From Sediminibacterium sp. (GTDB lineage Bacteria; Bacteroidota; Bacteroidia; Chitinophagales; Chitinophagaceae), in NCBI GenBank assembly GCA_028288645.1, contig JAQBNJ010000564.1, positions 1 through 9,251 on the forward strand: 9,251 bases of DNA, read 5' to 3'. Both the position numbers and the translations under genes were made by a program. Within the stretch, counting starts at the first letter, position 1. Each line of letters opens with the position of its first letter. This document shows, piece after piece, positions 5,132 to 9,251 of the stretch. A model generated the notes under the pieces. The model ran no database searches. It had not been told where the DNA came from and was given only the letters and a program-made list of their open reading frames with translations.

Positions 5132-6064
5132 CTATTTTTTCTTCGGCTGCGGTGCATTCGGCATGGCCGGTGCTGGTGCAGGCGGAGCTGGTAAGGTTAC
5201 ATCCAGTACTTCAAATTCGAATAACAAATTCGCGTAGGTAGGGATCACTGGCGGACTGCCGGCATCACCATAACCGAGCATGGCAGGGATATACACTTTT
5301 CCTTTGCCACCTTTGCCAAACATCTGCAAAGCTTCATCAAGACCCTGGATCACGCTGTTCTGTGTGCCCTGAACACCTACTGATACCATCAATGGCGCTT
5401 TTCCCGGTGTACCCATGTTTGAATCGAATTCTCTACCTGTTTCGAGGATCATGCCTTTATACATTACTTTGGCCATTTTACCTGAATCTGCTTTCGCGGT
5501 CTGGTCGCCCGGCGTTTGGATCTCTACCAGAGCGCCTGAACGCGTTGCCTGGGTTTTGATGCCTTTTTTGGCTACGAAATCATTTACTGCTTTAAGCTCA
5601 CTCTGTTTTTCCTTCTCTATTTCTTTGGTACGGTCAGCGATCACATCCGCCTGGTTGGCAAAGGTCTTAAGAATCTCAAGTCTTCCTTTGATCATATCCC
5701 TTGCATGGAACATATTGTTGTACTCAAGCATACCCATTTTTTTAAGGGTATCTACGTTCATTACAAATTCCATTTTATCACCGGCAGATAATTGCGTGAT
5801 CACTTCAAGGAAGCTATGTTTCGGCGACCTGGAAGTATCGATCACCATATAAGCCGGGATCTTGCCATAAGAGCTTGACAGTACAGAATCTTTCGGAGCG
5901 ATCTTGAATTCAATATTGAATTTTACAAAATCACCCTGTTTCAGTTTCACTTTCCCATCACCTTTAGTGATCTTATAGGCAAGGCCCGATGGTGTTTTCT
6001 TGTACTGGTTACAGCTTGCAAGCAATACGATCGCTAATAAAAGCGTGGTGGTTGTTCTCATCAT
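5132..6064 (-). CDS. FKBP-type peptidyl-prolyl cis-trans isomerase, lipoprotein with two FKBP-like domains
   Basis: This 310-aa envelope protein begins with a lipoprotein signal, MMRTTTTLLLAIVLLASC, with the lipobox cysteine at residue 18. Two FKBP-like regions follow. The first (about 26-135) has the GD-V-KFNIEF strand pattern and a LSAGDKMEF turn but lacks the usual YG active-site motif, so it looks degenerate. After a charged helical linker (140-168) the second (about 174-290) carries the canonical elements MYKGMILETGREFDSN, VIQGLDEALQMFGKGGKGKVYIP and LGYGDAGSPPVIPTYANLLFEFEVLDV. A Pro/Ala-rich tail ending KKK follows. It probably catalyses proline isomerisation in folding of exported proteins. 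It starts six bases after the nrnA stop and is very likely cotranscribed with it. The start could be either of two consecutive ATGs (6064 or 6061). Confidence 0.92.
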   Translation of the reverse strand: MMRTTTTLLLAIVLLASCNQYKKTPSGLAYKITKGDGKVKLKQGDFVKFNIEFKIAPKDSVLSSSYGKIPAYMVIDTSRSPKHSFLEVITQLSAGDKMEFVMNVDTLKKMGMLEYNNMFHARDMIKGRLEILKTFANQADVIADRTKEIEKEKQSELKAVNDFVAKKGIKTQATRSGALVEIQTPGDQTAKADSGKMAKVMYKGMILETGREFDSNMGTPGKAPLMVSVGVQGTQNSVIQGLDEALQMFGKGGKGKVYIPAMLGYGDAGSPPVIPTYANLLFEFEVLDVTLPAPPAPAPAMPNAPQPKKK

Positions 6065-6070
6065 TTGATT

Positions 6071-7078
6071 TTATTGTAGTTGATTTTGATATTCTTTGAT
6101 TACTTCTTTAAAATGTTTTACTGTCTCATCTAAGCTGTCGTAGGTTCCGCCACCTGCTGCATTCACATGCCCCCCGCCGTAAAAATGTTTTCTTGCAAAA
6201 GTATTCACATCGAATGAGCCTTTGCTTCTGAAACTCCATTTACGCTCCCCTTCCCTGTCGATCACCAAAGCTCCGAATTTTATTCCCTGTATCGTCAGCA
6301 AATAATTCACCAACCCTTCTGTATCGCCAGTTTTAATATTGTAGCGTTGCAGATCGGGCCTTGTAATATACATTAATGCCGTATTATATTCATACAATAC
6401 CTCTAAACGATTCACCAATGCATACCCGATAAAACGCAGGCGGTTCTCAAGAAAATTGTCGTAGATATTATCGTGCACCCTGGTATGCACCAGCCCTATA
6501 TCCTTCAGATCGGCGATCATGCGGTGTACGGAGGCGGTGGTTGCTGGAAAACGGAAAGAACCGGTATCGGTCATTACGCCCGTGTACAGGCATTCCGCAA
6601 TATTGGTATTGAGTTTATCGGCGTGCCCGGATGCCACGATAAAATCATACACCATTTCACAGGTGGAGCTTTTGCTGGTATCGCTTACCCCATAGGTGAA
6701 AGCGTCTACCTGCGGCTGTTCGTGGTGATCGATCAGTATTTTGGTGCATTGTGCCGCCAGTAAAGGCTGTTCCATGTGTTTGGTGCGGTGCAGTACGTTG
6801 AAATCAAGGCAAAAGATCATCCCGGCATTTTTGATGATACCGAGGCATTTCTCTTTTTGCTGTTCAAAATCGATCACGCGGTCGATACCCGGCATCCAAT
6901 CGAGAAAATCTGCCCAGTTGGTTGGCGAGATCACGGTGGCCTCATGGCCTATGGCAATCAAAAAATGATATAGTCCCAAAGCTGAGCCCATGGCATCGCC
7001 ATCCGGCTTCTGGTGCATGGTAATCACCACTTTAGAAGGGGTATTGAGCTGCGGGTAAAAAAGATCGAGTGGCTGCAT
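6071..7078 (-). CDS. nrnA: DHH/DHHA1 phosphoesterase, oligoribonuclease / pAp phosphatase (NrnA type)
   Basis: NrnA-type enzymes are cytosolic, Mn-dependent phosphoesterases that degrade nano-RNA and dephosphorylate 3'-phosphoadenosine 5'-phosphate; some relatives also cleave cyclic dinucleotide products. The 335-aa protein has the DHH domain with metal ligands in THxKPDGDA form ([13 protein letters not shown]22, D26, D28), LDFN (D92), DHH at 117-119 and [10 protein letters not shown] (D171). The DHHA1 domain follows with FRSKGSFDV and the substrate-binding [11 protein letters not shown] at 300-310. All key residues are present. Start: ATG 7078 is preferred over GTG 7105, since it gives the family's MQPL-type N-terminus and the GTG lies upstream of a candidate promoter box. 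It leads the operon with the FKBP gene and is divergent from ndk. Which substrate dominates cannot be read from sequence. Confidence 0.92.
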   Translation of the reverse strand: MQPLDLFYPQLNTPSKVVITMHQKPDGDAMGSALGLYHFLIAIGHEATVISPTNWADFLDWMPGIDRVIDFEQQKEKCLGIIKNAGMIFCLDFNVLHRTKHMEQPLLAAQCTKILIDHHEQPQVDAFTYGVSDTSKSSTCEMVYDFIVASGHADKLNTNIAECLYTGVMTDTGSFRFPATTASVHRMIADLKDIGLVHTRVHDNIYDNFLENRLRFIGYALVNRLEVLYEYNTALMYITRPDLQRYNIKTGDTEGLVNYLLTIQGIKFGALVIDREGERKWSFRSKGSFDVNTFARKHFYGGGHVNAAGGGTYDSLDETVKHFKEVIKEYQNQLQ

Positions 7079-7087
7079 ATAAGGCGG

Positions 7088-7119
7088 CAAAATTGCGGTT
7101 TCCACGCTATTCTATCAAA
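7088..7119 (-). promoter_or_regulatory. Candidate promoter for the nrnA-FKBP operon
   Basis: Read on the minus strand, TTTG (complement of 7116-7119) is followed after 20 bases by CAATTTTG (complement of 7088-7095), which differs from the Bacteroidetes -7 box TAnnTTTG at its first base. The 5' leader to ATG 7078 would be very short, about 5-10 bases. Confidence 0.4.
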
Positions 7120-7148
7120 TCAATTTGTAACCATTTGATAAAAAACGG

Positions 7149-7178
7149 TATGAAACGGCTTCTGAATGCTTACTTTTG
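7149..7178 (+). promoter_or_regulatory. Candidate Bacteroidetes-type promoter for ndk
   Basis: TACTTTTG at 7171-7178 matches TAnnTTTG exactly. TATG at 7149-7152, 18 bases upstream, is a three-of-four match to the -33 element TTTG; the same TATG-18-TAnnTTTG layout appears before folP. The predicted leader to ATG 7201 is about 15-20 bases. Confidence 0.55.
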
Positions 7179-7200
7179 CCGCCGAAATTTTACTAACAGT

Positions 7201-7617
7201 ATGAGCAACAGAACATTTACCATGATCAAACCGGATGCCACCAAAAAAGGCGATACCGGCGCTATTTTGAACCAGATCATCAAAGCTGGTTTTACCGTAA
7301 AAGCCATGAAGTGGACCCAGTTAACTGAAGAGCAGGCTGGTTTGTTTTATGATGTACACCGTGAAAGGCCTTTTTACGGCGAACTGGTTGAGTTTATGAG
7401 TAGTGGCCCCATCGTGGCTGCGATCCTCGAAAAAGCCAATGCAGTTGCTGATTTCAGGAAACTGATCGGCGCTACCAATCCTGCCCAGGCAGAAGAAGGT
7501 ACGATCCGCAAATTATTTGCAGCTTCTGTAGGCGAGAACGCTGTTCACGGAAGTGATAGTGATGAGAATGCGGCTATTGAAGGAGATTTCTTTTTCTCTA
7601 AGCTGGAAAGATTCTAA
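7201..7617 (+). CDS. ndk: Nucleoside diphosphate kinase
   Basis: Ndk moves the gamma phosphate of ATP to nucleoside diphosphates through a phosphohistidine, balancing cytosolic NTP and dNTP pools. The 138-aa length is normal. Motifs are all present: TMIKPDA at 7-13, [18 protein letters not shown] at 53-70, [21 protein letters not shown] at 87-107, and the catalytic [12 protein letters not shown] at 113-124 with H116. ATG 7201 gives the standard [14 protein letters not shown]-terminus and follows a candidate promoter; a longer frame reaching back to 7069 would run across the promoter and into nrnA and is rejected. No clear Shine-Dalgarno is seen, which is normal in this phylum. The gene is monocistronic and converges with DUF1573 across a large inverted repeat. 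Confidence 0.97.
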   Translation: MSNRTFTMIKPDATKKGDTGAILNQIIKAGFTVKAMKWTQLTEEQAGLFYDVHRERPFYGELVEFMSSGPIVAAILEKANAVADFRKLIGATNPAQAEEGTIRKLFAASVGENAVHGSDSDENAAIEGDFFFSKLERF

Positions 7618-7623
7618 TAGAAC

Positions 7624-7741
7624 AAGCTATGAGCCATGAGCTGCGAGCTGTGAGCCTGCCTTGTGGAAATGTCTTAAGTAGCAGTACTTTCAAAGCGTGC
7701 ACAAAGCAAGCTCACAGCTCGCAGCTCATGGCTCATGGCTT
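7624..7741. repeat. Long inverted repeat of 7-bp GAGCNNN units between ndk and DUF1573
   Basis: Arms 7624-7659 and 7706-7741 pair over 36 bp with only two mismatches, and weaker pairing continues inward (TTGTG with CACAA). Each arm is a run of 7-bp units starting GAGC (GAGCCAT, GAGCTGC, GAGCTGT, GAGCCTG). It fills the convergent gap completely, beginning 7 bases past the ndk stop and ending 2 bases before the DUF1573 stop. It may act as a bidirectional terminator or transcript 3'-end structure; the right arm ends in TTTT on the + strand. Confidence 0.9.
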
Positions 7742-7742
7742 T

Positions 7743-8177
7743 TCATTTATTCACCACCGGTTTATTGTTACCTGTTGAATCAGCCACCGCAAACCCGTGA
7801 AATTTTATCTGTTTAAACAAGGTTCCATCATTAAAATGGATATCGGCCGTTTTGGTAAAATCTCCGCTGGCGCTGCCGTTGAAACCAAGGGTGATATAGG
7901 TTGATTTTCCCGGTAAGATCTTCTCCCCCGCCCGGTATTTGGGTGTAGTGCAACCGCATCCTGCGACTACATCTTTCAGTATCACGGTATCCTTGCTGAT
8001 GTTTTTTATGGTCACATTATATTCCAGGGGTTTGCCGAAAGGGATCCTGCCCATATCATAGTCCAGGTTCGTGATCACCACCATTTTGTCAATGTCTTTT
8101 GCCGGAGTAGCCACGGCCTGCGCCTGGGTTTTCAAACCAAAAAAACAAATGACCATCACTGCCACTATACTTCGCAT
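7743..8177 (-). CDS. DUF1573 domain exported protein, 144 aa
   Basis: The protein has an N-terminal signal peptide (MRSIVAVMVICFFGLKTQAQA, cleavage probably after the TQA/QA region) and one DUF1573 domain, an immunoglobulin-like beta sandwich common in Bacteroidetes envelope proteins. Typical elements are DYDMGRIPFGKPLEYNVTIKNIS at 39-61, LKDVVAGCGCTTPKY at 67-81 with the conserved CGCT, LPGKSTYITLGFN at 88-100 and GDFTKTADIHFNDG at 105-118. It ends with a short polar tail. Its function is unknown; the periplasm or cell surface is inferred from the signal. The gene is monocistronic, convergent with ndk and divergent from the propeller-like gene. Confidence 0.9.
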   Translation of the reverse strand: MRSIVAVMVICFFGLKTQAQAVATPAKDIDKMVVITNLDYDMGRIPFGKPLEYNVTIKNISKDTVILKDVVAGCGCTTPKYRAGEKILPGKSTYITLGFNGSASGDFTKTADIHFNDGTLFKQIKFHGFAVADSTGNNKPVVNK

Positions 8178-8278
8178 AATATCAAATTTTAAAAAATAAA
8201 TGAACCAGTGACTAAATACACACGGTTATCTCCTAAACAATGGGTAAAATTAAGAAAAGAAAGCCTGATTAATTTTCT

Positions 8279-8310
8279 TATAAAATTATCATAAAATGCA
8301 TAATTTTATA
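8279..8310. repeat. AT-rich inverted repeat upstream of the right-edge gene
   Basis: TATAAAATTAT at 8279-8289 is an exact 11-bp inverted match to 8300-8310, with a ten-base loop. It lies 60 bases before ATG 8370 in the 192-bp divergent gap. Partial -7 matches (TAATTTTC at 8270, TAATTTTA at 8301) overlap it, so it may be part of a promoter or an operator, but low complexity makes chance pairing quite possible. Confidence 0.4.
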
Positions 8311-8369
8311 TAACCAAGCCTAGTGAAACTACCAGTCGACAGACTTCATTCCTCAAACTATTACGCATT

Positions 8370-9251
8370 ATGAAAAGTTTTACTACTGCCATTTTATGTT
8401 TCATCAGTTGCGTTGCTTTCTCGCAATCGGTTTCTAAAAAAACATTCATTATTACTGCCAACAGTTCTTCGCCATTGATGTACGACCGTTTTACAGCGGT
8501 TGATATGAGTTCCGGCAAAATGATAGATAACCTGTTCGACGCTTCTACCAAAAAATACAATTCGAGAAACAATGGCTATAACGCCTACCTGCCCTGTGAA
8601 CGAAGGGATGATGATGAAGTAAACAAATCTCCTTTAGGTGGATCCGTTGCCGGCCTCGCATTTGATGCAAAAAGCAACCGTTTGTTTTATATCCCATTAC
8701 AAACATCGGAACTGAGATATATGGATCTGAAAGAATCCAATCCTTCGTTTACCTGTCTCTCCAACCAGTCAATTAATCTCCTGCATGGCAAAGATGATGT
8801 GGCCAACCAGGTAACCCGGATGGCGATCGGTGCGGATGGTTTTGGCTATGCATTGTCAAACGACGCGGAACACCTTGTTAAATTCACCACTTCCGGTACG
8901 CCTGTAATTCAGGATCTCGGTGTTTTGGTAGACAATCCTAAAAACCAGGTATTCGTACGTTCAAGTTGTACTTCATGGGGTGGCGATATGGTGGCCGGAG
9001 CCGATGGCAATCTTTACCTGATCGCTTTGCATAACCATGTTTTTAAGATCAGCGTGTCAACCAGGAAATGCGATTTCATAGGAACCATCAAGAACCTGCC
9101 TGCAGAATTTACTTCCAATGGTGCATCTGTTGATGAGAATGGCGACCTGCTGGTTAGTTGCGGTACCAGTTACGGAAAACAATTCTCACCGGTGTACAAA
9201 GTGAACTGGTCAACACTCGAAGCAGCACCTGTTGATTTTCATATCAATAAC
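8370..9251 (+). CDS. Exported protein with propeller-like repeats, function unknown (3' truncated by the window)
   Basis: 294 codons are visible and the frame stays open to the right edge. The N-terminus MKSFTTAILCFISCVAFSQS is a signal peptide with likely cleavage after AFS. Four segments resemble blades of a beta-propeller: GLAFDAKSNRLFYIPL at 95-110, RMAIGADGFGYALSND at 150-165, DMVAGADGNLYLIAL at 206-220 and GASVDENGDLLVSC at 251-264. Each combines a short strand, an acidic-glycine turn and another strand, as in NHL/SMP-30 or YncE-like propellers. I do not recognise a specific family. Large secreted proteins of this kind in Bacteroidetes often end in a T9SS sorting domain, but that end is not in the window. 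ATG 8370 is the first start compatible with the signal peptide. Confidence 0.75.
   Translation, partial: MKSFTTAILCFISCVAFSQSVSKKTFIITANSSSPLMYDRFTAVDMSSGKMIDNLFDASTKKYNSRNNGYNAYLPCERRDDDEVNKSPLGGSVAGLAFDAKSNRLFYIPLQTSELRYMDLKESNPSFTCLSNQSINLLHGKDDVANQVTRMAIGADGFGYALSNDAEHLVKFTTSGTPVIQDLGVLVDNPKNQVFVRSSCTSWGGDMVAGADGNLYLIALHNHVFKISVSTRKCDFIGTIKNLPAEFTSNGASVDENGDLLVSCGTSYGKQFSPVYKVNWSTLEAAPVDFHINN

Noticed and set aside
5415..5852. 145-residue + strand frame
   Set aside because: Antisense to the well-supported FKBP gene; no recognisable motif, and the FKBP reading explains the sequence fully.
6473..6973. Several + strand frames of 65-96 residues
   Set aside because: All are antisense to nrnA, where DHH motifs confirm the coding strand.
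7069..7200. Upstream extension of ndk by 44 residues
   Set aside because: It would cross the TACTTTTG promoter box and overlap nrn[14 protein letters not shown] is the normal Ndk N-terminus.
8178..8240. Promoter for the DUF1573 gene
   Set aside because: TAAAATTTG on the minus strand has one base too many for TAnnTTTG and lies almost on the start codon.
8306..8572. 88-residue minus-strand frame
   Set aside because: It overlaps the signal peptide and first part of the propeller-like gene, which has a much better coding pattern on the + strand.

Overview
The window looks like chromosomal DNA of a Bacteroidetes (Bacteroidota) bacterium, probably near the Chitinophagaceae. The gene families point there: a DUF721 protein directly after recF, a DUF1599 gene followed by a BT_3928-type gene, and secreted DUF1573 and FKBP lipoproteins. 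Two genes also carry -7 boxes of the Bacteroidetes form TAnnTTTG, and Shine-Dalgarno sites are weak or absent. No phage, plasmid, transposase, CRISPR array, rRNA or tRNA was seen.

Layout from left to right: the 3' end of recF (+); a 370-bp gap filled by nested inverted repeats; a DUF721/DciA-like gene (+); a gap filled by an inverted repeat built on CACGAATT; an unaccompanied DppB/OppB-type ABC permease (-); a 276-bp gap holding several small palindromes; a two-gene minus-strand operon of DUF1599 and a DoxX-like BT_3928-family membrane protein; divergent folP (dihydropteroate synthase, +); a convergent gap with hairpins and a likely terminator; a minus-strand operon of nrnA (DHH/DHHA1 phosphoesterase) and an FKBP-type lipoprotein; divergent ndk (+); a 118-bp inverted repeat built on a 7-bp GAGC unit; a DUF1573 exported protein (-); and the first 294 codons of an exported, propeller-like protein (+) that runs off the right edge.

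Most genes are housekeeping or envelope functions: replication and repair (recF, DUF721), folate synthesis (folP), nucleotide turnover (ndk, nrnA), periplasmic folding (FKBP) and envelope or secreted proteins. They do not form one pathway, and I found no convincing new multi-gene system.

The unusual content is between the genes. At least four gaps contain inverted repeats whose arms are made of short repeated units, a different unit in each gap (TTAATAG and CGCAAG, ACACGAATT, CAACGGATT, GAGCNNN). Two of them reach to within a few bases of stop codons, and one appears to encode the last residues of RecF. A further set of three tiny hairpins shares a TAC loop while its stems change in a base-paired way. 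These repeats are the best candidates for follow-up.
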